From: an uncultured Oscillospiraceae bacterium
Lineage (GTDB): Bacteria; Bacillota; Clostridia; Oscillospirales; Oscillospiraceae
Reading direction: 5' to 3'
Assembly: GCA_934569045.1 (NCBI GenBank)
Contig: CAKTJX010000044.1
Span: 1-12,581 of the forward strand
Length of the DNA stretch: 12,581 nucleotides
The notes beneath the pieces are model-generated. The model searched no databases and was not told where the DNA came from. It saw only the letters and a list, made by a program, of their open reading frames with translations. The position numbers were made by a program, and so were the translations under genes. Every line of letters starts with the position of its first letter. Positions within the stretch are counted from its first letter, which is position 1. Shown piece by piece: positions 1-7,297 of this stretch.

Positions 1-215
1 GGGTCAACCAGAATGTCCAGAACCGCGGCAATGGCCTCGGAATGGGTGGGCATGGGAATGTCCTTGACAACCTTCTTGTCGCCAACCTTGTGGGTCAGAC
101 GGCCGTCAATGTAGATACGCTCGCACAGGCCCTTGGCAGAGACGTCCCCGGTCTCGGGGTTCATCAGCTGGTACTTCAGGGAAGAACTGCCGGCGTTGAT
201 AATCAAAACGTTCAT
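1..215 (-). CDS. ackA: Acetate kinase, N-terminal part (runs off the left edge)
   Basis: Acetate kinase interconverts acetyl phosphate plus ADP and acetate plus ATP in the cytoplasm, the last step of fermentative acetate production. Only the first 71 codons are visible. The protein begins MNVLIINAGSSSLKYQL, which is the acetokinase signature (N-A-G-S-S-S-L-K) that sits in the first strand of the ASKHA fold and binds substrate. The later text (KVVKDIPMPTHSEAIAAVLDIL) also fits the family. The start is the ATG whose complement lies at 213-215, with a strong AGGAGG site at about 222-229 on the minus strand. It is divergent from tmcAL and has its own well-formed promoter. The close relative propionate kinase shares the signature, but this N-terminus fits AckA best. 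Confidence 0.95.
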   Translation of the reverse strand, partial: MNVLIINAGSSSLKYQLMNPETGDVSAKGLCERIYIDGRLTHKVGDKKVVKDIPMPTHSEAIAAVLDILVD

Positions 216-259
216 TGGAATCTCCTCCTAAAAATATTGTTTTCTTTTGCTTTAATCTG

Positions 260-268
260 TGATACAAT
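260..268 (+). promoter_or_regulatory. Candidate extended -10 box for the tmcAL operon
   Basis: The plus strand reads TGATACAAT at 260-268, an extended -10 motif (TG-N-TACAAT). No convincing -35 box is placed 16-18 bases upstream; TTGTTT at 237-242 is 20 bases away. A second candidate is TGCTATTAT at 274-282, which overlaps the ackA -10 box on the other strand. Either would make the two divergent promoters overlap or nearly touch. Confidence 0.35.
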
Positions 269-277
269 ATCGGTGCT

Positions 278-306
278 ATTATATTCCATCTTTCCGATTT
301 TCTCAA
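278..306 (-). promoter_or_regulatory. Sigma-A-type promoter for ackA
   Basis: On the minus strand the -35 box TTGAGA (complement of 301-306) and the -10 box TATAAT (complement of 278-283) are separated by exactly 17 bases. This is close to the housekeeping consensus. Transcription would start near 271, giving a leader of roughly 55 bases before the ackA start codon. Confidence 0.8.
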
Positions 307-344
307 GCCCTATCTGAAAAATTTTTGCTTTTGGAGGAAAAACT

Positions 345-1487
345 TTGGCTGTTGTCGGTATTATCTGCGAATACAACCCTTTTCACAAAGGCCACCGGAA
401 GCAGTTTTCCATGATCCGGCAGCACTTTGGGGAAGAAACGGCCATTGTCTGCCTGATGAGCGGCAATTTCGTTCAGCGGGGCGCTCCGGCGGTTTTTGAC
501 CGCTGCGCGCGGGCAGAGGCCGCGGTGCGCTGCGGGGCCAGCCTGGTGCTGGAGCTGCCGGTGACGGTCAGCCTTTCCTCCGCGGAAGGCTTCGCCTCCG
601 GCGGGGTCTCCATTCTCTCCCAGCTCTGCGATACCCTGTGCTTTGGAACAGAGAGCGGCAGCACGGACAGCCTGACGCGGACGGCAGAGGCCCTATTGTC
701 CCCCGCATTTGGAACACGGCTCCGGGAGCAGCTTGCCGCGGGCATCAGCTTTCCCGCCGCCCGGCAGCGGGCCCTGGAAACTCTGGGCATCCCCAATGCC
801 CTTCTTGAAAAGCCCAACGACATTCTGGCCGTTGAATACTGCAAGGCCATTCTTTCCAAGGGCAGTCCCCTCTTCCCCTTCCCCGTGACCCGGCAGGGCA
901 GCTACCACGCGGAAATACCGGAGGACGAGAATCCCTCCGCCACCGCGCTGCGCAGGTGCATCGCTATGGGGGAGGACTGGCTGCGTTTTGTGCCGGAGGA
1001 GGCCGCTTCCTCTTTGGAACACGCCGCGGTTCACACCCTGGATGCCGGAGAACGGGCCATCCTCGCCAGGCTTCGCACCATGGAGGATGCCGAATTTGAG
1101 GCGCTGCCCTATGGCTCCGAAGGCCTGTGGCGGCGGCTCATGCACGTGTGCCGGGAAGAGGGCGGTCTGGAGGAAATTCTGACCCGGGTCAAAACCAAGC
1201 GCTACACCCGCTCCCGGCTGGATCGGATGGTGCTGTGCGCCTTTTTGGGGATTTCCAGGGAGGATTTGCGCGCCCCGGCCCCCTACGCCCGCATTCTGGC
1301 CTTCGATGACCGTGGGCGAAGTGTGCTCAAGGGCAGCTCCTTCTGCAAAAATCTGGGCTGGCAGGAGAAAAGCGGCTACGCCTCCTTAGAGCAGCGGTGC
1401 AACACCCTTTACGGCCTCTTCTGCCGGGACGAAATTTCAAAAGCCGATGCCGCCCAAGGTCAGCGGCTATTCTACCTCCACAGGTGA
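345..1487 (+). CDS. tmcAL: tRNA(Met) cytidine acetate ligase (TmcAL/YlbM family)
   Basis: TmcAL makes N4-acetylcytidine at the wobble position of elongator tRNA-Met, using acetate and ATP through an acetyl-adenylate. This family knowledge comes from Bacillus YlbM. The 380-residue product begins MAVVGIICEYNPFHKGH, the family's nucleotidyltransferase-like ATP-binding motif with the H-x-G-H histidines at residues 14-17. Further family blocks are MSGNFVQRGAP (about 45-55), KPNDILAVEYCKAI and the C-terminal YTRSRLDRMVLCAFLGI. The length is slightly under the roughly 400-415 usual for the family. The start is TTG at 345, supported by GGAGG at 333-337 seven bases upstream; no better ATG precedes the motif. 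It uses acetate, the product of the divergent acetate kinase. The next gene begins 4 bases after its stop, so it probably heads the operon. Confidence 0.92.
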   Translation: MAVVGIICEYNPFHKGHRKQFSMIRQHFGEETAIVCLMSGNFVQRGAPAVFDRCARAEAAVRCGASLVLELPVTVSLSSAEGFASGGVSILSQLCDTLCFGTESGSTDSLTRTAEALLSPAFGTRLREQLAAGISFPAARQRALETLGIPNALLEKPNDILAVEYCKAILSKGSPLFPFPVTRQGSYHAEIPEDENPSATALRRCIAMGEDWLRFVPEEAASSLEHAAVHTLDAGERAILARLRTMEDAEFEALPYGSEGLWRRLMHVCREEGGLEEILTRVKTKRYTRSRLDRMVLCAFLGISREDLRAPAPYARILAFDDRGRSVLKGSSFCKNLGWQEKSGYASLEQRCNTLYGLFCRDEISKADAAQGQRLFYLHR

Positions 1488-1491
1488 TATC

Positions 1492-2916
1492 ATGGTATTT
1501 TCATCCTATATTTTCCTCTTTGTCTTTCTGCCGCTGGTGCTGGCCGGCTACTATCTGCTGTCACTGGTGAAAAATCCTATTTATCAACGGCTGTTTCTCA
1601 TCGGGGCTTCTCTGTTTTTCTACGGCTATTTTAATCCCAGCTATCTGCTCATCATCGTGGTTTCCATCCTCGTGAACTACCTGCTGGCCTCCTGCATACG
1701 TGGAGGCACGGGCCGCTTTCAGACGGTCTGCTTCTGGCTTGGGGTTCTGTTCAACGTGGTGCTGCTGGGCTACTTCAAGTACCGGGATTTTTTCGTAGAG
1801 AATATCAACGCCCTGTTCCATACCTCGTTTCTCCTGAAGCATATTGCCCTGCCCCTGGGCATCAGCTTCTTTACCTTCCAGCAGCTTTCCTTCCTGGTCT
1901 CCATCCGCAAGGGGGAGGAACAGCTGGAGCGGTTTGATGATTACTGCATCTTTGTCCTCTTCTTCCCCCAGCTGGTAGCGGGTCCCATTGTGCTCTACAG
2001 CGAGATGATCCCCCAGTTCAAGGACCCCCGGCGGCGGTACTGGAACTGGGACAACATCGCAAAGGGCGTGTACATCTTTCTCATCGGACTCTTTAAAAAG
2101 GCCGTCATCGCCGACACCCTGGCTCTCTTCGTAGATACTGGCTTTGCCTCCTCCCGCCTGAGTTTCTGCGCCGCCTGGGCCACGTCTCTGTCCTACACCT
2201 TCCAGGTCTATTTTGATTTCAGCGGCTATTCCGATATGGCCGTGGGCCTGGGGAAGCTCTTCAATATCGACATTCCCTTTAACTTTCTCTCCCCCTACCA
2301 GTCGGAGAGCATCGGCGTTTTCTGGCGCAGGTGGCACATCACCCTGGGCCGGGCCCTGCAAAATTACATCTATTTTCCCCTGGGCGGCAGCCGGGAAGGA
2401 AAGCTGAAAACATACCGCAATCTGATGATTACCTTTCTGGTCAGCGGCCTGTGGCATGGCGCCGCCTGGACCTTTGTCCTGTGGGGAGCGCTCCACGGAC
2501 TGTTCAACGCCCTGGAGCGGGTCTTTGCCAAGCCAATCGGGAAGCTGCCCCACTGGCTCCGGGTTGGCTGCACCTTGCTGATCGTCAACGCGCTGTGGGT
2601 GCTGTTCCGGGCGGACAGCTTCCAGGCGGCAGGGGTTGTCTACCGGGGTATGGTGGATTTCGCAAATCCTGGCCTATTACAGGTGGCTCTGCTGGCCAAC
2701 GACGGTTTTGTGGGTGTTCCGGCGGTGCTGAATACGGCCTATGTAATTGCCCTGCTGGCCGCCCTGCTATTTGTCTGCCTGCGGGCCAAGAACAGCCGTC
2801 AAATGCTGGAAAGCTTCACCTGCCGCAAAGGGACCCTGTGGGCGGCGGCAATCCTTTTCTGCGTTGCGCTGGTGCATCTGTCCCGGGAGAGCGTGTTTAT
2901 TTATTTTAATTTCTAA
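1492..2916 (+). CDS. MBOAT-family membrane-bound O-acyltransferase (AlgI/DltB-like)
   Basis: This polytopic protein of 474 residues probably passes an acyl group, usually acetyl, across the membrane for modification of an extracellular polymer. Visible family blocks are a hydrophobic N-terminus (MVFSSYIFLFVFLPLVLAGY), FFPQLVAGPIVLYSEMIPQF, YFDFSGYSDMAVGLG, FWRRWHITL with His282, YFPLGGSR, and LWHGAAWTFVLWG with His322. His322 matches the invariant MBOAT histidine. The strings F-x-R-W-H-I-T-L and PLGGSR are typical of the AlgI branch. The start is the ATG at 1492, because AGGTGAT at 1482-1488 gives a Shine-Dalgarno site and the hydrophobic helix begins at once; the frame is open back to 1447 inside tmcAL, but that start has no ribosome site. 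The SGNH-like partner follows after 11 bases. The acceptor (wall polysaccharide, teichoic acid or exopolysaccharide) cannot be read; no dltA/dltC genes are present, which argues against D-alanylation. Confidence 0.9.
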   Translation: MVFSSYIFLFVFLPLVLAGYYLLSLVKNPIYQRLFLIGASLFFYGYFNPSYLLIIVVSILVNYLLASCIRGGTGRFQTVCFWLGVLFNVVLLGYFKYRDFFVENINALFHTSFLLKHIALPLGISFFTFQQLSFLVSIRKGEEQLERFDDYCIFVLFFPQLVAGPIVLYSEMIPQFKDPRRRYWNWDNIAKGVYIFLIGLFKKAVIADTLALFVDTGFASSRLSFCAAWATSLSYTFQVYFDFSGYSDMAVGLGKLFNIDIPFNFLSPYQSESIGVFWRRWHITLGRALQNYIYFPLGGSREGKLKTYRNLMITFLVSGLWHGAAWTFVLWGALHGLFNALERVFAKPIGKLPHWLRVGCTLLIVNALWVLFRADSFQAAGVVYRGMVDFANPGLLQVALLANDGFVGVPAVLNTAYVIALLAALLFVCLRAKNSRQMLESFTCRKGTLWAAAILFCVALVHLSRESVFIYFNF

Positions 2917-2927
2917 GGAGCAAAGCA

Positions 2928-3995
2928 ATGGCAAAAAAATGGCTGCTGCGGCTGCTGGCGCTGATTCTGGCTATCGTTGTGCTGATGTGCGCCTGCGTCT
3001 ATATAGTAGACCCCTATATGCACTACCGGGTCCGGGGCAACCAATATCTGCTGAATTCCCGGCTGGTCACCCCCGGGCTCATTCGCAATTACGATTACGA
3101 CACAGTGCTGATCGGCTCCTCCATGATCCAGAATACGGATATGGCCCTTTTCCGGCAGCTCCTGGGCGGGTCGCCGCTGAAAATCACCACCGGTGCCATC
3201 AGCCTGACGGAAATTCAAAAGCTCACCGCCAAGCTGCAAGAGGTGGGACGGGCGGAAAACTACTATATCTGCCTGGACGAATACCTGTTTGCCCCGGAAA
3301 AGTGGGACGATATGGACCGGTTTCCGGAATACCTGCTGGACGAAAATTCCTGGAACGACTACCGCTATCTGCTGGGCTACGAAACCTGGATGCGGTTTCT
3401 CCCCATCGATCTGGCCCTGTCCGCCGCCAAGGCTCTGGGCATCCCCCTGCCGGAAAAGTTCACCAAGGCCACCAGCATCGACTACCTGGAGGACTGGCGG
3501 GATGACTGGAGCTTTGGAGAGGATGTGACCCTGCGCTCCTATTCTCCCCCGCCCAAAGACAAGACTTACGATCCGGCAGCTCTGCTCTCCCACATGGAGA
3601 GACGGTTTGAGGAATACATATCCCAGCTGAATCTGGACGAGGGAAGCTATACCTTCTTCTTCCCGCCCTACTCCGCCCTCTTCTGGAATTACGCCTTTGA
3701 GGCGGGCTACGGGGAAACCTACCTGGCCTTCAAGGCCTACGCCATCGGGCGACTCCAGGGCCGGGAAAATGTCCGGCTGTTTGACTTCCAGAACGCGGAT
3801 TTTATCACCGATCTGAACAATTACAAGGACTATTCCCACTACACCTCGGAAATCAACGACTGGATGCTCTCCTGCTTTGCCTCCGGCACCTGCGCCGTAA
3901 CCGCCCCTGTCCGGGCCGAAGACGAAATTGCCCAGACCCATGATCAGGTAGCGGCTCTGCTGGAACGGTATCCGCAGATTCCCCACGAAAAATAA
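2928..3995 (+). CDS. Membrane-anchored SGNH-like protein, probable acyl-transfer partner of the MBOAT
   Basis: The 355-residue product has one N-terminal membrane helix (about residues 5-26, no clear lipobox) followed by an outside domain. The domain carries the marks of an SGNH hydrolase-like fold. The sequence VLIGSSMIQNTD places a nucleophile serine at Ser65 in block I, and KDYSHYT places Asp301 and His304 three residues apart, as expected for the D-x-x-H of block V. The phrase TFFFPPYSALFW resembles the F-F-P-P-Y seen in DltD- and AlgJ-like partners. In those systems the MBOAT brings the acyl group out and the SGNH protein transfers it to the glycan. The start ATG has AAGGAG at 2915-2920. 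Position directly after the MBOAT gene supports this role. I infer function from motifs and context; I do not recognise a named orthologue. Confidence 0.75.
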   Translation: MAKKWLLRLLALILAIVVLMCACVYIVDPYMHYRVRGNQYLLNSRLVTPGLIRNYDYDTVLIGSSMIQNTDMALFRQLLGGSPLKITTGAISLTEIQKLTAKLQEVGRAENYYICLDEYLFAPEKWDDMDRFPEYLLDENSWNDYRYLLGYETWMRFLPIDLALSAAKALGIPLPEKFTKATSIDYLEDWRDDWSFGEDVTLRSYSPPPKDKTYDPAALLSHMERRFEEYISQLNLDEGSYTFFFPPYSALFWNYAFEAGYGETYLAFKAYAIGRLQGRENVRLFDFQNADFITDLNNYKDYSHYTSEINDWMLSCFASGTCAVTAPVRAEDEIAQTHDQVAALLERYPQIPHEK

Positions 3996-4015
3996 GGAGG
4001 ACAGGAGGAACCGGA

Positions 4016-4713
4016 ATGGGGTATAAAATCGCCGTCTGTGACGATGCCCAGGCGGACCGGGACTATATCCGCACCCTTGCAGCCCGCTGGGCATCGGATC
4101 GGGGGATTTCGGTACAGGTTCAGGATTTTGCCTCCGCCGAGCGCTTTCTGTTTCACTGCGCGGAGGAAAGCGACTTTGATATTCTCCTGCTGGACATTGA
4201 AATGGACGGTATGGACGGGGTCACCATGGCAAAAAGGCTGCGGCAGGACAACGACACCCTGCAGATTATTTTCGTCACCGGCTACACGGACTATATTGCC
4301 AGGGCTACGAAGTGGCCGCCCTGCACTATCTTGTAAAGCCCCTGAAGGAGGAAAAGCTCTTCTCCGTCCTGGACCGTGCCGTGGAAAAGCTGCGCAGAAA
4401 CGAGAAGGTACTCCACCTGGAGTCCTCCGGGGAAATGATCCGCCTTCCCATCCACCGCATCCGCTGGGCAGAGGTCCGCGGAAACTATGTGACCATTCAC
4501 GGCAGCCCGGAATGCACCGTTAAAATGTCCCTGGGCCAGCTGGAAAAGGAGCTGGACGAGCGCTTCCTGCGAGTCGGGCGGTCCGCCATCGTCAACCTGA
4601 CCCAGATCAGCCGGGTCACCAAAACGGAAATCCGCCTCACCGGCGGAGGGACTATTCCTTTGCCCCGTGGCGCTTATGAGACGGTAAACCGGGCCATTAT
4701 CCAGATGAGGTAA
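4016..4713 (+). pseudogene. LytTR-family response regulator, split by a one-base frameshift
   Basis: The first frame (from 4016) encodes a receiver domain: acidic pair Asp9/Asp10, phospho-acceptor Asp60 in LLLDIEMDGMDG, and Thr88 in IIFVTGYTDY. After Ala95 (codon 4298-4300) it runs into an unrelated tail and stops at 4336. The other frame carries on without loss: GYEVAALHYLVKPLKEEKL with the conserved Lys-Pro, then a full LytTR DNA-binding domain to 4713 (motifs IRWAEVRGNYVTIHG, FLRVGRSAIVNL, LPRGAYETVNRAI). Adding one base at 4301-4304, most simply a G in the run GGG at 4302-4304, restores a 232-residue protein of normal length. Such regulators control target promoters when phosphorylated by a GHKL kinase, which is encoded next, 5 bases downstream. 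AGGAGG at 4003-4008 supports the start. It may be a true mutation or a sequencing or assembly error; both halves look intact, so any lesion is recent. Confidence 0.85.
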
Positions 4714-4718
4714 GATAT

Positions 4719-5381
4719 ATGGGACTTTTCTCGAAACGCATCGACCGGCAGCTGGAGGCCTATCAGCAGGAGCTGGTGGAGACCCACTACCGAGAGGTAG
4801 ACAATATGTACCGCCAGATGCGGGGCTGGCGGCACGACTATCGGAACCACATCCAGACCATGAAAGCCTACGCCGCCGCGGAAAACTGGGAGGCCATCCG
4901 CAATTATCTCGACCTGCTGGACGAGGACCTGACCACCGTGGACACCGTGATCAAAACCGGCAACGCCATGACGGACGCGATTCTGAACTCCAAAATCTCC
5001 CTGGCGAAATCCAAGGGAATCCAGGTCATTGCCGATGCCCACATTCCGGTGAAGCTCCGCTCCTCGGAAATTGACCTGTGCTGCATTCTAGGCAATCTCT
5101 TTGACAACGCCATTGAAGCCAGCCTTCCCCTGCCGGCGGAAAAGCGGCTGATCCGGGTGTATATGGACATGAAAAACACCCAGCTCTATATCTCCTTCAC
5201 CAATTTCACCGCCGGGAAAAAGCTTGTAAAAATCGGCAGCCGCTTCCGCTCCACCAAGGGGCAGGGCCACGGCTTTGGTCTGGCACGGATGGATGCCATT
5301 GTCGCCCGGCAGGATGGCTACATCAGCCGCAACAGCGAGGACGGCGCATTTACCACGGAAATTCTGCTGCCCCAGGTGTAA
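4719..5381 (+). CDS. Soluble GHKL-type sensor histidine kinase
   Basis: The 220-residue kinase probably phosphorylates the LytTR regulator encoded just upstream. A likely phospho-acceptor is His39 in MRGWRHDYRNHIQ, the arrangement of AgrC/VirS-like (HPK10) kinases, followed by a dimerisation helix pair. The ATP-binding domain shows an N-box with Asn126 and Asn130 (ILGNLFDNAIEAS) and a G-box GHGFGL at 183-188. Unlike AgrC, which has about 200 residues of membrane sensor before this core, the protein begins about 38 residues before the histidine and has no hydrophobic segment, so it should be cytoplasmic. The start ATG follows GAGG at 4707-4710 and the stop of the regulator by 5 bases. No upstream extension is possible because the regulator's stop is there. 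The signal it senses is unknown. Confidence 0.88.
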   Translation: MGLFSKRIDRQLEAYQQELVETHYREVDNMYRQMRGWRHDYRNHIQTMKAYAAAENWEAIRNYLDLLDEDLTTVDTVIKTGNAMTDAILNSKISLAKSKGIQVIADAHIPVKLRSSEIDLCCILGNLFDNAIEASLPLPAEKRLIRVYMDMKNTQLYISFTNFTAGKKLVKIGSRFRSTKGQGHGFGLARMDAIVARQDGYISRNSEDGAFTTEILLPQV

Positions 5382-5410
5382 AACCGCAATTCGTCCCCCA
5401 AAAATCACTG

Positions 5411-5443
5411 TTCATCCCCGGAATGCTCCGGGGATGAATTTCT
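5411..5443 (+). terminator. Intrinsic terminator or attenuator after the kinase gene
   Basis: A perfect 12-bp stem (TTCATCCCCGGA at 5411-5422, complement at 5427-5438) closes a 4-base loop, followed by a short, weak T stretch (TTTCT). On the minus strand the stem is followed by ATTTTT, so it could also stop leftward transcription. The T tract is short for a full terminator, so partial read-through into the exporter gene is possible. Confidence 0.65.
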
Positions 5444-5478
5444 ATAGTAGGATTGAGGCACAAACGAGGTGTTTCTTT

Positions 5479-7281
5479 ATGAAAACAAACAGACAGCCCC
5501 GGCCCTATTCCACGCTGCAAAACACGCTTTGGGAACTTTCCCTGGGCTGGCGCACCCGGAAACGTGGAATAGTCCTCTACGCCCTGTCCGCCCTGGCGGA
5601 GATTCTGAACAATCTGGCAGGCCTCTGCATTGCCCCAATCGTTCTGGGACTGGTGGAACAGCACGCGGCGCTGCCAGCCCTGATCGGAACCATTCTGCTA
5701 TTTACAATGGCGCTGCTGCTGGCCCAGGGCGGAAAGGCCTATTGCAGCGAATACGCCTCCTACTGCGTCATTGAAATTCGGGATGCCTTGATCCTGATGA
5801 TCAACCGCAAAAGCGGGGAAACCGCCTATCCCAACCTTATGAACCCGGCGTTTCAGCGCCTCAAGGACAAGGCCCGGGAGGCGACGAACAGCAACCGGGC
5901 GGCAACCGAAGAAATTTTCCGCACTTTGGCCGCCCTGCTTACCAACGTTGGCGGTTTACTCGTCTACCTTACCGTTCTCTCCGGCCTGAATCCCTGGCTG
6001 CTGGCGCTGATGGCCGCCACCTGTCTTGGTGAATTCGCCGCCTCCCGTTATAAAGGCAACTGGATGTACGCCCACCGGGACGATGACAATATTTACTACC
6101 ACAAGAAGCGATACCTTCGTGACAAAGCCGAGTCCATCGAGTTTGCCAAGGATATCCGCATTTTCGGGCTGCAAAACTGGATTTTCGACCTGTTCGACAA
6201 CATCCACGATGCCTACCTTGCCTTCCAGCTGAAGGTGGAAAGGAAGCGGCTGCTGGTCGATCTGGTGGGAGCCATTCTCACCGTGGCCCGAAACGGCATC
6301 GCCTATTGGTATTTGATCCGGCTGACTCTGGCGGATGGGCTGTCGGTCTCTCAGTTCGTCCTCTATTTTACCGCCGCCACCACCTTCACCACCTGGGTTT
6401 TGGGCGTTCTCGGCAGCGTCAGCACGCTGAATAAGCAAAGCCTGGATATCTGCCAGGTGCGGGAATTCCTGGATTTCCCCGAGCCCTTCCGATGTGAGGG
6501 CGGAGATCCCATTCCCCAGGCGGACTGGTATGAGCTGCGGCTGGACCATGTATCCTACCGCTATTCCGAAGCCGAAACAGACACCATTCTCGATCTGTCT
6601 TTGACGATTCACCCCGGCGAACGGCTGGCCATCGTCGGTCTGAACGGCGCCGGAAAGACCACCCTGGTCAAGCTCCTGTGTGGGCTGCTGGACCCTGCGG
6701 AAGGAACCGTTTTGCTGAACGGAACGGATATTCGGGTCTTTGACCGGAAGAAATACTACGCTCTCTTCAGCGCCGTCTTCCAGGACTATGCCCTGCTGAG
6801 CACCACGGTTGCCGACAATGTGGCCCAGTCCGCAGAGGAAATCGATGAGAAAAAGGTCTGGGACTGCCTGGAAAAGGCCGGTTTGACGTCTGCCATTCAG
6901 GCCCTGCCCGAGGGAATCCGCACCCATGTAGGACACGAAATATACCTGGACGGCGTTCTCTTCTCCGGCGGCCAGACCCAGCGGCTTATGCTGGCACGGG
7001 CACTCTATAAGGACGGCCCCATCCTTCTGCTGGACGAACCCACCGCCGCCCTGGACCCCATTGCGGAGGCGGAAATCTACGAAAAATTCAACGAGATTTC
7101 CGGAGACAAAACCGCCATCTATATCAGCCACCGGCTGTCCAGCTGCAAATTCTGTGACGAAATTCTGGTGTTTCAAAACGGCAGCATCGTCCAGCAGGGG
7201 CTCCATGCCGTGCTGCTTTCCCAGAAGGACGGCCTCTACGCCCAGCTCTGGAAGGCCCAGGCGCTGTACTATGTGCAATAG
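5479..7281 (+). CDS. ABC exporter, fused permease and ATPase
   Basis: This 600-residue protein is a half-transporter of the ABCB/peptide- or lipid-exporter type and should work as a dimer in the membrane. The N-terminal part (about 1-340) is hydrophobic with six likely membrane helices, for example ALIGTILLFTMALLLAQGG and VGGLLVYLTVLSGLNPWLL. The C-terminal ATPase shows Walker A GLNGAGKT (387-394, Lys393), Q-loop FQDYALLSTTVADN, signature FSGGQ (495-499, a common variant of LSGGQ), Walker B ILLLDEP with Glu520, and switch His551. There is no peptidase C39 domain. I chose the ATG at 5479 because of GAGGTG at 5466-5471; the frame is open further upstream, but those starts lie in the kinase gene or the hairpin. 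Substrate unknown; no bacteriocin precursor is visible beside it. Confidence 0.9.
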   Translation: MKTNRQPRPYSTLQNTLWELSLGWRTRKRGIVLYALSALAEILNNLAGLCIAPIVLGLVEQHAALPALIGTILLFTMALLLAQGGKAYCSEYASYCVIEIRDALILMINRKSGETAYPNLMNPAFQRLKDKAREATNSNRAATEEIFRTLAALLTNVGGLLVYLTVLSGLNPWLLALMAATCLGEFAASRYKGNWMYAHRDDDNIYYHKKRYLRDKAESIEFAKDIRIFGLQNWIFDLFDNIHDAYLAFQLKVERKRLLVDLVGAILTVARNGIAYWYLIRLTLADGLSVSQFVLYFTAATTFTTWVLGVLGSVSTLNKQSLDICQVREFLDFPEPFRCEGGDPIPQADWYELRLDHVSYRYSEAETDTILDLSLTIHPGERLAIVGLNGAGKTTLVKLLCGLLDPAEGTVLLNGTDIRVFDRKKYYALFSAVFQDYALLSTTVADNVAQSAEEIDEKKVWDCLEKAGLTSAIQALPEGIRTHVGHEIYLDGVLFSGGQTQRLMLARALYKDGPILLLDEPTAALDPIAEAEIYEKFNEISGDKTAIYISHRLSSCKFCDEILVFQNGSIVQQGLHAVLLSQKDGLYAQLWKAQALYYVQ

Positions 7282-7297
7282 GCTCTGTCTATTGCGT

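Noticed and set aside
1447..1491. Upstream ATG for the MBOAT gene at 1447 inside tmcAL
   Set aside because: No ribosome site precedes it, and the extra 15 residues are polar and unlike MBOAT N-termini, which begin with a membrane helix as at 1492.
1492..3995. dlt operon (D-alanylation of teichoic acid)
   Set aside because: DltB- and DltD-like folds alone are not enough: no dltA ligase or dltC carrier gene is present, and the MBOAT motifs fit the AlgI branch.
4298..4312. Programmed ribosomal frameshifting in the LytTR regulator
   Set aside because: A -1 shift would be needed, but the local sequence (GCCAGGGC) is not a slippery heptamer and no downstream hairpin or internal Shine-Dalgarno stimulator stands out. 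A simple one-base loss is more likely.
5275..5478. Upstream extension of the ABC exporter to starts at 5275 or 5434
   Set aside because: 5275 lies inside the kinase gene and 5434 lies inside the right arm of the hairpin. Neither has a proper ribosome site, whereas 5479 has GAGGTG and begins a normal exporter N-terminus.
5382..5478. Small signalling-peptide gene next to the GHKL kinase
   Set aside because: No short frame with a ribosome site and an AgrD-like or double-glycine leader was found; the kinase also lacks the membrane receptor that such a peptide would need.
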